Positions 47,213-59,770 of a stretch of DNA of 64,000 nucleotides are shown here, in pieces. How positions within the stretch are numbered: the first letter of the stretch is position 1; each line of letters starts with the position of its first letter. The notes below the pieces were generated by a model. It saw only the letters and a list, made by a program, of their open reading frames with translations. It did no database searches and was not told where the DNA came from. Origin of the DNA: Epiperipatus broadwayi (lineage: Eukaryota > Onychophora > Udeonychophora > Euonychophora > Peripatidae); assembly GCA_028023455.1 (NCBI GenBank), contig JAQFVV010012418.1, positions 7,621,244 to 7,685,243 of the forward strand. Reading direction: 5' to 3'. The translations under genes were made by a program, and so were the position numbers.

Positions 47213-48450
47213 AAATTTTAAAACTTTTTATTAAATGATGCAATAGAATCCTATCTGACCAAACTAAATTCTTTATTAATAGTGTTATTTGATGTATTTT
47301 TTTCTTATTTATTAAAATCATTCCATTTATTTATTTTGTATCTTTAGTTTTTATCATGATTTTTTTTTTTTTTCGTTAAATTAATTATATAAATGTTAAA
47401 CTTAAGTCGGTGAATGTGTATAGATTTGTAAAGTTATATTAGGGAGGGTAATCTTAGGTTATTTGTGTCGTGGTTAGATTGGTCAATGGATTGATATATT
47501 GTGTTAGTAGATGTAATGATTCCTAAGGGCAGAATCTTATACCCACACCTTTGTATGAAGGAATTATAACGGATATTCTTCTATGAGTTTTTTTATTTCT
47601 TCTTAGATAGATGTAATATTCCTATCTATTAGAGGCAATTCTTCTTTAACCTTTTTGCTATTTATTACATTGAATACATCATTATCAGATGATTGATGCC
47701 AGTTTGATCAATTTTAGCCTAAGGTTAAATAGGGATAGAATATTTTATTTCAATGCAAATCTATGTATTCATACTCGACCTAAATAAAAATATTAAATTT
47801 AAGTTGTTTATAGCCTATGGATTTTATCGGTAACTATGTTTTCTTTTCATATTTATCAAATATATAGACATTCGATAAATAATGATACCTTACGGTGAGT
47901 ATCTAAAAGTATTTATTCGGATGTCTTTTAAGTTATTGGTGACAATGCAGTATCTTTGATGAATACTATTGTTACGTAGAATTCCTCCCAATTGTCAGTA
48001 ATCAATAATTTTATTTTATCTTTATGTTTACTTTAAATGTTTTGACCGTGAAATCTATGTAACCGATCTATATTCAAATTATAAACAAGCTTCCTAAATT
48101 TATCTGTCAACTTAATTAAAATGTAAAATTAGAATATAATAGTAATTAAAGTAAATTAAAGTCAAAAATCAAAGTTAAAATAATGTTAAATTTAAAATGT
48201 AAACTAATACTAAAATATTTTAAATCTTATATATTCATAAATAAATTTTTCTATTACTGGCAGTGGCTTATTTTATTTATTTTTTAATGTTAAATCTAAT
48301 TAGATAAGATATGATATTATTAAATCTTGCTACTCCTGAGCTAGTGACATGGGCTAACGACCGAGCAAAATATTAAAAAAAAATTTTTTTTTTACTTACG
48401 TATCGCCTACTTTATAAATTTTTAGGTTCAAATGCTAGTGCGCCCCGTAG
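47213..48450 (+). repeat. 1.25-kb duplicated segment, copy A
   Basis: It starts TTTTAAAACTTTTTATTAAA and contains ACATTCGATAAATA, then GTCAGTAATCAATAATTTT and ACTGGCAGTGGCTTATTTTA near its end, followed by an A/T palindrome at about 48,373-48,392. It differs from copy B mainly by one- to few-base insertions and deletions. Confidence 0.9.
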
Positions 48451-48767
48451 TGAGACGTAAGCACTCCTACAATGGGAAAAACCACATATACAAAATTTGT
48501 CAAAAGAAATATTTATTTTACATAAAATCTAAACATAAAACATGCCAGAAAGAAATAACATATATAAAAACCAAGGAAAGATATAAAAAATTTTAAAACT
48601 AATTTTTTTAAAAAAAAAAACAAAAGTTAATAAATATTTTTTTTAATATATCAAACCCTAATAGATAAAGCTAAGTTTTGTCTCTAACTATTTAAATTTT
48701 AACCATAAATAAGTGGTATATAATTGTGCGCAAATATACACGCATAAACCCATATCTTTCAAAATAT

Positions 48768-50030
48768 ATTTTAAAACTTTTTATTAAATGATGCAATAGA
48801 ATCCTATCTGACCAAACTAAATTCTTTATTAATAGTGTTATTTGGTGTATTTTTTTCTTATTTTGTAAAACATTTCCATTTATTTATTTTTGTATTCTTT
48901 AAGTTTTTATCATGATTTTTTTGTTTTTCGTTAAATTAATTATATAAAGTTAAACAAGGGGAAGGCTGTATAGATTTGTAAAGTTATATTAGGGGAGGGT
49001 AATCTTAGGTTATTTGTTTCATGGTGAGATTGGGTCAATGGATTGGATATATTGGTGTGATTAGTAGATGTAATATTGATTCGCTACGGCAGAATTGCCA
49101 CCGCCACTCGTTTGCCTATGGAAGGAATAAAGTGGATACCCGTTCCTTTCTATGGGTTTTTGTTTTATTGCTCTTCTTTGCGATAGATGTAATATTCCTA
49201 TCTCATAAGAGCAATCTTCTCTTAACCTTTGTGCTGCCTATTTTATTACATTGAATACATCGATATATCAGATGAATTGATGCAGTTTGACTCAATTTTA
49301 GCCTAGGTTAAATAGGGATAGAATATTTTAATTTCAAGCAAACTATGTGTATTCATACCGATTCTAAATAAAAAGCATTAAATTTAAGTTGTTTATAGGC
49401 TTGGGATTGTTTATGGTTAACTATGTTTTGATTTTCATATTTGATCAAATATATAGACATTCGATAAAAAGATACCTACGGTGAGTATCTAAAAGTATTT
49501 ATTCGGATGTCTTTTAAGTTATTGGTGACAACGGTATCTTATGATGGATACTATTGGGTGACATTTCCCTCCCAATTGTCAGTAATCAATAATTTTGTAT
49601 TTTGATCGCTTATGTTTACTTTGAAATGTTGTTGACCGTGAAACTATGTAACCGATCTATATTCAATATTATAAACAAGCTTTCCTAAATTTATCTGTGC
49701 GACTAATTAAAATGTAAAATTAGAATATAAAGTAATTAAAGGTAAATTAAAGCAAAAACAAAGTTAAAAAAATGTTAAATATTAAAATGTAAACTAATAC
49801 TAAAATAATTTTAAATCTATATATATGTGCATAAATAAATGTTTATATGCTAATTACTGGCAGTGGCTTATTTTATTTATTTTTTAATGTTGAAATCTAA
49901 TTAGATAAGATATGAATTATTAAATCTCGCCTCCCTGGCTAGTGACATGGGCAACGACCGGATGCAAAAAAAAAAAAAAATTTTTTTTTGACCTCCCCTT
50001 TATAAATTTTCTGGTTCAAAGCCGAGCGCC
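48768..50030 (+). repeat. 1.25-kb duplicated segment, copy B
   Basis: It runs in the same order as copy A throughout, including the A15/T10 palindrome at about 49,964-49,990 and the TAAATTTT.TGGTTCAAA motif close to the end. The 77-codon frame at 49,021 and the 80-codon frame at 49,942 are chance frames within it. Confidence 0.9.
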
Positions 50031-50054
50031 CGGGTCGGCTCCCGGATCGTTACA

Positions 50055-50290
50055 ATATATATGCATAATAAATGTTGTACTGGCAGTGACTTATTATTTT
50101 ATTTTGATTAATAATACTTTGAAATATATAATTAAAAATAAGTTTGAAATTTATATTATAAAACTCAACTTCTCTATGAGCTAGTGGCTAGGGCTATTGG
50201 TCAATAAGAGTTGAATCTTACCAATACGTTTCTGCCTATTTTATAAATTTTCTAGATTTTAATAGATTAGTGGTGCCCTTGTATGGCAGA
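50055..50290 (+). repeat. Third, diverged copy of the LTR-like 3' part
   Basis: TGCATAATAAATGTTGTACTGGCAG, broken here as GCATAATAAATG then ACTGGCAGTGACTTATT, followed by GAGCTAGTGGCTAGGGCTA and TATTTTATAAATTTTCTAGA, parallels the end of copies A and B in order. It abuts the right end of the LTR-like element, so the younger element may have inserted into an older relative. Confidence 0.6.
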
Positions 50291-52950
50291 AAGGAAAAGA
50301 GTCTTCATCCAACTGTTATAAGTGACTATAATAGACTTTTTGATAAATAGTTATACAGTATTTAAATCTATTTGTACTTTCTTAATCTTGGATTCATTGC
50401 ATGTTTTCATGCCATTATTTATATGTAAAAAGATAAAATGTATTATCCATGAACAGTTTGTTAATGGTTGGCTTTAATATAAGATATTTAGTTTGAGATC
50501 AATATAAAAAAAAATTTTAAATTCAAAACCAATATAAAATATTGACAACATTTCATAAAGGGAAGATATTCCCAGAATATGATAGCTTTTATATAGTCAT
50601 GATACAATATTATCTATCATAATACACAAGTTCTAGTGCACAGCAACCATTACAAAATCAATGAAAAATACATAAAATCACACATCTAGAAAAGATTCCT
50701 AAATGTAATGCTTTAACTATGTTTTTGAAGAAGATAGGAATGTAAGCACATGTGTAATTAAATCAGATAACAGTGTCTTAAATATATGTAAAGAAATTAA
50801 TGTAAACTTGGCACTATATTCATTTTTTAATGATTATATATTTTAAAAAATTGAAGCAATCTTTTTCATGATCTATTTAGAGAAAAGTCTGTATTCAGGC
50901 CAATATAGCACCTCAGTAGCATGAAGGTCAAATTTTTCTCTAAACAGTTGATATGACAGATTGTTCCTAGATGCATGTTCCACATTAAATTTTTTACATC
51001 ACTTTAATTTCTTAAGTATATGCATACATGTAAATATTTAATTGATCAAATATCACATAAGTATATAATCTACTAATGTTATTTATTTATGCTTTCTATG
51101 GCAACATTTGATAAAAAAAATCAACTAATCTCATGCTGTTACATGTGTTTCCGTAATCAAACCTGACATCACTAGTTACTTCGGAGATAAAGTTGAAATC
51201 ACATAAAACACGGCAATTCAATTTTTATTTAAATAGACTTGCAATGCTCAACTTGATATTAAATTTTGAACATGAATTTTAGTGTAATTAATTATAATTG
51301 TCTTATCAGTTTAATATTAAATGACAAAACAGATATAATCCAGCTCATTTTTAAATAATCTTGCCTTCAAATAAACACATAAATATGTAAATATTAATAT
51401 ATTATTTATTTGTGCCTTTTATAGAATTTTAGAAAAACTTAGATTGTGGACTCTACCTTGTTAAATAACGTTAATCCAACACAAAGATTTTGGTTAAATT
51501 CCCATAAAAATTCATATTTAAATTAAGTGGACACTAAATTGCAATGGTTGATGTAATCTCGAATGATCTCTTGTTCATATGGGAATCCAGATTTACTGAT
51601 AGAAACATATTTTGGGGCAAAAGATTTAGATGATTTTTCATAAAATTTTGCCACGTATAAGATAAATTTTTATAGAAGGCAATAATAAATAATGTTAATA
51701 GATTACATATGTGTATTAAATTAATCTTTATTATTTTTTAAATGTATTTTGTGTTCTCGAATAGGAATTCCCAGTGAATTGTCCATTACGATTTAAGAAA
51801 ATATATACAGTTTAAATTTTTTAGCATGAATTGTATATTAGCACTTGATGTCTGTTTAGAAAAGATTGATAGGATAAGTTATGCGAGGTATATACATGTC
51901 TGGAATAAATGGGGCATATCTTCTAAGCACTTTTACCAAAGACACAAGTACATAAGCAAAACTAGCCTTAAAGTTAGAGATGAGATATTATTTATTATAA
52001 ACATTTACTTTGAATGACATTGAATAATAATTTTAGCATGGATTTTGGCATATAAAGATTTTGGAATTTGGATGAAGTTATAGCAGCAGAAAACGATGAG
52101 CAGAGATTTTCCTGATGTTATGGAGAAAAGATGCAAAAATAATTGATACTAGTGACAAAATACTGGTTACACAAATTATATAAAGATAGTAAATATATGA
52201 TCTAGCAAAGTTTTATTTTATTTTAACAAATTTTGAAAGGTAGGGGGATAATCCTACACAATCTTAAGATCACATTGTTTTGATTATTAATACAAAAGAT
52301 TTGGAGAGAATCAGTGTATAATTTATGAACTAAATATTTGAAGCTTTTTGGACTAAATATTTTAGCTTCATAGTAAGAAATAATATTAAGTGAGAAGTAA
52401 TGTTTCTATGCCACAATATAACTGGATTTATTTAAAACTTGTTTAGAATACCTTTAACTTGCAATGAAGCTGTTACTGGAAAAAATATTTTAACCATTGA
52501 AAAACTAATTAACAACTATAATGATTTTTATAATTTTAGTCTGGCCAATTGAACTCCGTCTGTGACTTTGACTTTCGACATTCATAGTCTAAATAATGTC
52601 AACCGTATTTAACTATTAATATTTATTAACAGCTTTTTCTTTACTTGATGTAATATAGAATTCTTAATCCTATTTCAAAAATCAATATGCTATGTGAATG
52701 TGAGCAGCATATATTTAGAATTGAAGATAATTTATCTATTAAAGTCACATATTAATAACTTAATTTTCAAATATAAGTATTCTTATTTATTTACAGTATT
52801 TGTGCAAAGAAATAACCATTTTAATAGGTTTTTTAATAGTAAAAAAAAAAAAAAAAGAATAATGTCGAATGTACCACTACTTACATCATCTTATCAATTG
52901 CTACTTTTTCAAGTTACTCTTTATAGATGTGAGTGTGTGTATAAATATAT
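50291..52950. other. AT-rich DNA, nothing recognised
   Basis: No gene, RNA or clear repeat was seen over about 2.7 kb. The short frames (51,826 and 52,694 on the plus strand) are Ile/Lys/Tyr-rich and lack domains. Confidence 0.5.
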
Positions 52951-53040
52951 TTGACAGAATAACTTAGTTGGTTAGAGGTTTACCTTAAAATTCAATATTC
53001 AAGAATCTAAAGGACGAGTTTGATTCCTATGCTAGTGCTA
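52951..53040 (+). repeat. tRNA-like SINE head
   Basis: AATAACTTAGTTGGTTAGAG (52,959-52,978) is a good box A. ACGAGTTTGATTCCTATGCT (53,013-53,032) is a good box B at tRNA-plus-variable-arm spacing. The following bases (TGCTATCACTGGTTCGGCCA) may begin the SINE body. Confidence 0.55.
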
Positions 53041-54841
53041 TCACTGGTTCGGCCAGCAACATTTGAAGACAGGAGAATAATGCCAATGCGATTCGAAATG
53101 TTGTGTTAAATACTAACCTGTGTGTGTGCTATTACTAACAGCTAGATATATTTAGATAGTTTAAATACATTTTTCTAAAAGACATTCAGTTCTTAATGTT
53201 AGATAATGAAAATTTTTCTTCCAAAATAATTAATGCAAAAATGGAAATATGTTGCATTTAAATTTTAAAAATATTAAAAAGTAACAGTAGTACCTAGTTC
53301 TTGGGGAGGGGGGGGGTTAACGTTAGTAATAATAGTAAATATAGGTTTATAAGTTTTTATTTTATTCTTTTGCAAATTTAGCTAAAATATTTTTTTACTA
53401 TAAGCATTACCAATGTTTAATAATAAGTGTGCGTTTACCTAATAAAAGTTGATATTGATTTTTGTGTGTATGCGTGAATCTGAAGTTTACAAAATGATCT
53501 GCTTCTTGGTATGCGAGGCTTTTTTTTTTAGCATTATTTAATACACTTTTGTTTTTGTCTTTAAATAAAAATTATTGAATTACTGAACACAATAATATGC
53601 AGCGCTCACATTAATTTAGTATTTTACATTATTATTTAATCAATATCTTGACCAATATATCTGTTACTGCAACTTTTTTAGTCAAAAGGAATCAAAAAAA
53701 AAACTTTAGTTTTTGAATCAACTATTTTTACTACTGAATTGAAAATTAATGAAGTCAGCTTATTATAATTAATATGTTGATGTAAAGACCAAATGCAACT
53801 TTTTTAATATATGCTAAAAAAAAAATCAAATCAATTCATGAAACCCATAGAGGAGTAATTTATTTATGCTCATCCAATCTTCAGTGGATAAATTTCAAAC
53901 CCCAAACAGTTTATCACTAATTATACAAACATATGACTTAGATAAGCTTACAATTGATTTATTATCACACATTTAAATTTTTCACTTGTACTTGTTTTCA
54001 TTAACATTTATTGTATAAGTGATCGTCTAGAAAACGTTCATGTTATTGCGTAATAAAGAAAACATTTGATCACCATCAAAGGAATTTAATCAGTTTTTTA
54101 CCTGATCTTCAATAAAAGTATTCGATTTACTATTAATAGATAATCCTAATGTGAAAATATGCACAATTTCTATAACTGTAATGTACAAAGATGTCTAATA
54201 TTTACAAATAATTGGAAATTCAAAGTTATATTGTAATTATGTAAGTGGATTAATATGTGTTGATTATTGCTCTTATTATTTTTGCTTACCACGATTTTTT
54301 TTCAAAATCGATAACATTATTTTATAATGTCACCTAATAAAACATAAAATATATAATAAATCTCAGGGTTTTCAAATATATATATATACGAATTTACTTT
54401 TATAAATTTTATATTTAACAAAATAGAGTTTTGCTTTTTAATTGACTTGTGCTTTAAATCTTTTTTAACTCTAACTTCAAAAAAAGAATTTAGTTGTTTT
54501 TTGAAAGTTTGCCCAGCTAATTCCGGACTTGTTTTTAACTTCCATCTTTTTTCTATGATCCAAAGAAATAGTAATAAGGTATAAATAAAAAAAAGTTTTT
54601 TACAATGGATGAGACATGGCATTTCCATTTTAATAAACAATTAAAGTGTCTTCACTTCTTTTTTCAAAAAAAAAAAGAATATTCAATGCTGTTGGAAGGA
54701 GGGAGGGGGTCATACAAATCATTTTTTTTATTCTTCAGTTAAAGAGTATTTACTGGGAGAGGGAGGATCTGATTGAAAATCCTGTAAAGATTCAATATCT
54801 GATCTTTATAAGAAAATAGAGCATCATGAGGCTTACATAAA
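53041..54841. other. AT-rich DNA with a G-rich run
   Basis: A G4-A-G9 run lies at about 53,302-53,317. The 107-codon minus-strand frame at 54,317-54,640 is Lys/Ile/Phe-rich, has no known motif and is most likely chance. Confidence 0.45.
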
Positions 54842-54987
54842 TTTTCTTGCTCTCGTAAATTTTTATTTGTTTGCCTCCATTCATAATGATTTTCATTTGA
54901 AATTTGTTTATAAGTTTTCTTGCTCTCGTAAATTTTTATTTGTTTGCCTCCATTCATAATGATTTTCATTTGAAATTTGTTTATAAG
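54842..54987. repeat. 73-bp perfect tandem duplication
   Basis: The unit starting TTTTCTTGCTCTCGTAAATT occurs twice back to back (54,842-54,914 and 54,915-54,987) with no visible difference. The two near-identical peptide halves in the 76-codon minus-strand frame come from this duplication and do not indicate a protein repeat domain. Confidence 0.92.
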
Positions 54988-55800
54988 TTGTTATAATGAC
55001 TATTCTAAAAAAAAAAAAAAAACTTCTTTATTTTACAAATGACTGAACATTGTGTGATGGAAAATAAAATAATATAAAAGTCTCTAATAATAATTATGCA
55101 ATCATAAAGTCAAAGTCCATTTCATCTCATTAAAAGCCATTCCTGAATATGGCTATTCTAACACCTGCAGAATGAAAAAACAAAGATTGTTAAAGAATAA
55201 AAAATTAAAGATGAGTTTTGATTAAACAAAGCAATTACTGAATTGGATGTGATATATGTGAATGTATTAAATCCACCTGCTAACCTTTTATTCTGTCTTT
55301 CATTTGTATCTGCATCAAACTTTACTTTTTAAAAAATAAATTGTGATTCTCCATTGTATTTATCTTCATCCACATCTGCCCATCCGAAACATTTAATGCT
55401 GGAATTTTTTAGAATATTTTTGAGTTAATCTGAATAATGTAAAAATGATCTTTCTGTTCACCATAAAGTAGTTTTTTGAAAAATAAGTTAGCGTTCATTC
55501 ACTTTACTTGCCAATTCAATAGAAATTTATTAGATGATCTGTTAAACAATTATTCTTTTAAAAAAAAAATTTTTATATAGTAAAATAATATTTTTTTCTG
55601 ACATTTTAAAATTAATAATATACTCTATTATTGATGAGTTGTTTTTTTTACAATTTTGATGATCTGTCAGTCTTTTTCAATAGTTTCATTCCTTTTTAAA
55701 TTAAAAGTCATGTATCATAACAATAATAAGCCTGTATTTCAGTTATTACATAGTAGATAGAGATGTCTGCCCATTCCTTGTATATGTATTAAATGGATTA
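54988..55800. other. AT-rich spacer, nothing recognised
   Basis: Only A and T runs are visible (for example about 55,006-55,021). Confidence 0.5.
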
Positions 55801-56110
55801 TGTCCTGTACATGAGGGGTCAGATTGACTTTAGGTCAACATGGGTGTGACAAGAATCTTGGCCTTCGGGTGGCCTTTGAGCATTCCATCATCAGATTTTC
55901 AATTGGATGGACGGTTGAAAAGTTGGAGTGTGGAGTGGATTGAAGCCTGTCCATTAAAGTATGAAGATTGGCTATTTTAATATATATCTGAACACTTATT
56001 GCATATATGTGTAGAGATGATAATCTGGACCAACTGATGATTGCTGGTTTAACATGAAATACATATATTGGTGATTATTTATCTTTTCGACATATATGTG
56101 TTCAAATGTA
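55800..56110 (+). repeat. Dispersed SINE-like repeat, relative of 10,626-10,800
   Basis: GATGATAATCTGGACCAACTG (split: GATGATAATC at 56,017, TGGACCAACTGATGA after it) and GATTATTTATCTTTTC (about 56,077-56,092) reproduce, in the opposite orientation, the core of the 10.7-kb repeat. Upstream, GGCCTTCGGGTGGCCTTTGAG (55,860-55,880) resembles the reverse complement of GCCACCC-containing sequence at 59,620. The area is therefore a mosaic of SINE-type repeats. Confidence 0.45.
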
Positions 56111-58600
56111 TCAGTGATATTAGAAAGAATGGTGAGCCGGGTGAAAGTTCTCACATACTCTATATATAACAATGATTTAGGTAAAGTGCTAAAATGTATT
56201 GAAAATAAAAATCAATATGAGATGAAACTACTGCCCCTAAGTTAGTGATTTATTGGACTTTATTTTTCTCAGTTTTATCAAATTAATATGTAGATATTAG
56301 AAAAATTATATTTATGAATGCTATTTAAAAAATATAATGGCAAAATCATAAAACTAACTGGTATATTTTCAGCCTGCTGGACATGATACTAAATTGAAAA
56401 GAATATCTTTATCTTCAGTATAAAATATATATATTACGTTAAAATACAGTTTATTGCGTGTGCCTTAAATTTTATAAAATAATTTCTTTTAAAATCATGA
56501 TTGTCAGGTTCATTTATTAACTTTCAAATGATTAGTCATTCATAAAATCACTTGATCACTATTTTTAATAAAATTCTGCTCAACCGTTCATGAATCAAAA
56601 TTAAACATTACATTACTATTTTTTTGTATTGAAAAGGAATAAAAAAACATTTCCACCTCCGCATAATTTTACAAAAAATAATAGTAATAAATAAAATGTT
56701 GAACAAAAAAAGAGAAAATAATGTGATTCTTCATTTATCATAAATAATGAAAAAATATAACTTTTTATATTATTTAAAATGAAAATAGATTTATTTATCC
56801 CTTTCCCTCTCATTAAAGTCTTGCTTTGAAACTGAATATCAAAATAATTGTGAGGCATTTCGTGCAAGAGTTGAAGTTGTTAATGTGGGAGGAAATGTTA
56901 AAAACTAAAAAAAAAATGTCAATAAATGTCTGCCTTAAAATACAGGAAGGATGTAGAACATATTGTTTGTAATATAAAATACTTTATACTTCCGCTTTTC
57001 AGGCTCTGGATCTTATGGAGCTATTTAATTGCAATAAAACTTTTATGACTAAACTTTTTGCTAAATTTAATTTTTGGAACCACATATGTATGGTTCTACA
57101 AACTGGTAACCAAAGACAAACTCTAGCAATATAAAGAAAGATGCTAGGAAAGCAAAATAATATAGATTTATTCCTAATATATGAAGCAACATTATAGCAA
57201 TGTATAGATGACGATGCAAGATATTATGAATAATTGAAAATTAAGAAAAGGATAATTCAAGTACCATATGTATAAGTATGAAGTTTATATTATATTTTAA
57301 TAATATTATGTAAATAGCCTTAAATATATTTAAAAAATATTATATGACTTTCTGTACATGATATAAGTTTAACATAAATAAAGAAAGTCATGTGATGTTT
57401 TGTTGGCATATATCGTCCTAGCCAATAGCTGAAAGATACTTTACAGTTATCATAAGAATAAATTCATTAAATAATTACTGATTTCATATCAGATCTAATT
57501 AAATGTATATACAAGTATGTTGTGTTGGATTCATAACTTTTATGGTGGGTTTTTTTTCAATTTTAGGATGTGAGATTGATGATATAAAAATCTTCAAGAT
57601 GGCTTCTAGGTGTATAATTTTCGATCCAAAATTTTTGACTTATGAAAATGAATAGGCAGAAACTAGCTACAGTCTTGCATTCATTGATTACTCAAGATTA
57701 CAATAGAATGAAGTCAAAGATTTTTTTAGAAAATACATGAATCTTCAGAGAAATATTATTCATCAGACTAGATAACAGTTTATTAATAATGATGCCTGGG
57801 GTTTTTTTTTTTTGTTTATCTTCTTTATAATTAGGAATAGCTGTATATCTCTTTACCATTAATAAGTTTTCTGGAAAATGGGCATGGCAATTGGATGTAC
57901 CTATTTACTATTATATCAGTCTTTTGAATATTTATACAGTCAATATATCAAAATTTATTTTGATGATTTTTATTGTTATAAAAATAGAATCATATTTTAT
58001 AAAAAGATATTTTATTTGAAGATCATACAAATTTTTCCAAAAAGTATTCCAGCCTATTTAACACCTTCCTTTTTTTTTCAGTCTGAGTAGTTACGTCTAA
58101 CTTATAGAGTTAAAGGTTTCAAGTGGACCTCAAGTCAGGACAATGAAAAAAAATTTGTTTTGCAGTAATTAAAATGAAAGTATTATGCTCTGTGTATTCT
58201 TTTTTTTTTTTTTGGAAATCTTTTATGACATCATCATTGAACTCTTAAAAATTTATTAAATTTTTTAAGTCCTCAGTTCTGTTACTTAGGGCATTCAAAC
58301 TTTTTATAAATTCCAGAGTAATACAACCATTCAGTTTACTTTTGTTTCATTAATGGGTTTTAATAGGTTGGTCATATTTGTCAACAAGATATCTTACTGA
58401 AAGTAAATTTAGAGAATATTTAGTTTTATATGCTAACATTATTTCTTTGGACATTAGAAAATAAAGTATAAATATCAACATAAAATTTTATGCAAGAAGC
58501 ATAAAGTATGTCTGAACATTCGTGTTGATGATATTTTACTTGTACTTATATGTTGAACTATTACCATTATGTTTGTGAATTGTTAATTTTTTTTTTTTTT
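56111..58600. other. AT-rich DNA, one weak exon-like stretch
   Basis: At 57,547-57,650 (+) a T-rich tract ending TTTTAG is followed by about 28 open codons (CEIDDIKIFKMASRC, then IIFDPKFLTYENE) and a stop. There is no family match and no downstream donor, so I do not call it a gene. Nothing else was seen. Confidence 0.35.
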
Positions 58601-58812
58601 AAATTTAAACTTTATTTATACATTTCCAAATAACCTATCAGATATTGTAAACACAACATTTTGAGTAGCATTTTCCTCTTCTTTTCCTTAGGCCAGAAGA
58701 ACCTGAAGAAGAGAGATGACAAATATCATCAAAACACTGTGTTCTATATTAGTCTGTGCATTAATATTAATGGTTAAATGTATTTGGAAAAGTATAAACA
58801 AAGTTTGAATTT
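58601..58812. mobile_element. Small inverted-repeat element (MITE-like)
   Basis: AAATTTAAACTTTATTTATA and CATTTCCAAATAACC (58,601-58,636) are matched inverted by GTTAAATGTATTTGGAAAAG and TATAAACAAAGTTTGAATTT (58,773-58,812). The interior (about 130 bases) is less AT-rich, with AGAAGAACCTGAAGAAGAGA. There is no coding frame. The superfamily is unknown, and no target duplication is obvious. Confidence 0.6.
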
Positions 58813-59554
58813 TTCTAAAAACATTTAACATTTCAGCTAAGTAATAAAAATAGTCCAAGAATTTGATTTATAATCTAGTATAAACATTACAAGCATGCTT
58901 TATTTCCTAAAAAGTTTTTTTGACAAATCAATGAATATAATTGTTTCCTCCCCTCCCCCTCCTCAAAAATAGATCATTTGTAATAGGACTATTTAAATTT
59001 TATGTGTGAAAATACAATATATTGATCAAGCAAGAATGAAATGAATCATCAAGCATGTTGATGATAGATGTATCTTCACTATTAGATTCTGATATACATA
59101 TATGAGAGATTTTCTAACTCAAATTCTTTCAGCTTCTTCATTTTATGTGCAAGAAAATTCAGAATCATGTCTTACTAGATGTAATTTTAGATACAATCTG
59201 GATCAGTGTAGAACTGTAACAAATATTCAGAATGAACTTCTGTATACCAACTATTACTATGAAACAATTGTGATGTGATTCAAAGACATTTTCTCCTAGT
59301 GTACTCTATTTTAACAATCAATAGATTGCAAAACAGTAGTACAAGGATAGTTATTATTTAATAGCATTCCTTAATAAATTGTTGCTATAAATATTACTCT
59401 ACAAGTTTAAACTCACTTACATAGAATTTTCTTATTCTAAAACGTAAAATACATCTAAGCTACCAGCTAGAAATTGAGTGAATCAAAGTTTTGTAAATGT
59501 GAAACAATAACTTTATAGTGATTTTCTAAATGGAATTATATCCTTAGAATATAT
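58813..59554. other. Spacer, nothing recognised
   Basis: No feature was found. Confidence 0.5.
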
Positions 59555-59770
59555 ATTGTGCTGGTCAGATGATGTATGTTGGTTTAACTCAGTTTGAATC
59601 CTAGGCGAAAGTACCTCGAGGCCACCCATATGCGAGATATTAAATCAAGAATACTATGACCTCTGCCCTCTTCACCTATTATCGAGTCTAATGATGAACC
59701 AACAACATTATCTGAGACATACATAAATTATTTGCTCACCTGGCCCCAAGCTTAGCATCAGAGGAGAGAC
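59555..59770 (+). repeat. SINE-like repeat with B-box motif
   Basis: CTCAGTTTGAATCCTAGGCG (about 59,588-59,607) contains a B box. The next 150 bases are clearly less AT-rich than the surroundings (TACCTCGAGGCCACCCATAT, then GACCTCTGCCCTCTTCACCT), as expected of an inserted SINE. Box A (GGTCAGATGATGTATG) is weak. Confidence 0.4.

Larger units (their letters stand above)
46410..50054 (+). mobile_element. LTR-like element with internal duplication
   Basis: The outer ends are TGTAACGA (46,410) and TCGTTACA (50,054). This is the inverted 5'-TG...CA-3' pattern of many Ty3/Gypsy LTRs, inside ATATATAT on both sides (possible target duplication, ambiguous because of low complexity). The left part has a TATA-like ATATAAAAGG at 46,891-46,900. 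Segment A (47,213-48,450) is repeated as segment B (48,768-50,030). Segment A ends near CTCCTACA (48,464-48,471), which could be the end of a first LTR. No gag or pol was found. Readings: two damaged LTRs with almost no interior, one long solo LTR with an internal duplication, or a TIR element. Confidence 0.5.

Noticed and set aside
54739-54969. Protein with an internal repeat (NENHYEW..NKNLREQE twice)
   Set aside because: The repeat is a 73-bp DNA duplication that keeps frame by chance for a short distance, with no motif or conservation argument.
57547-57650. Exon-like stretch after TTTTAG
   Set aside because: It is only about 28 codons, Ile/Phe/Lys-rich, with no donor, partner exon or known motif, and is common by chance in AT-rich DNA.
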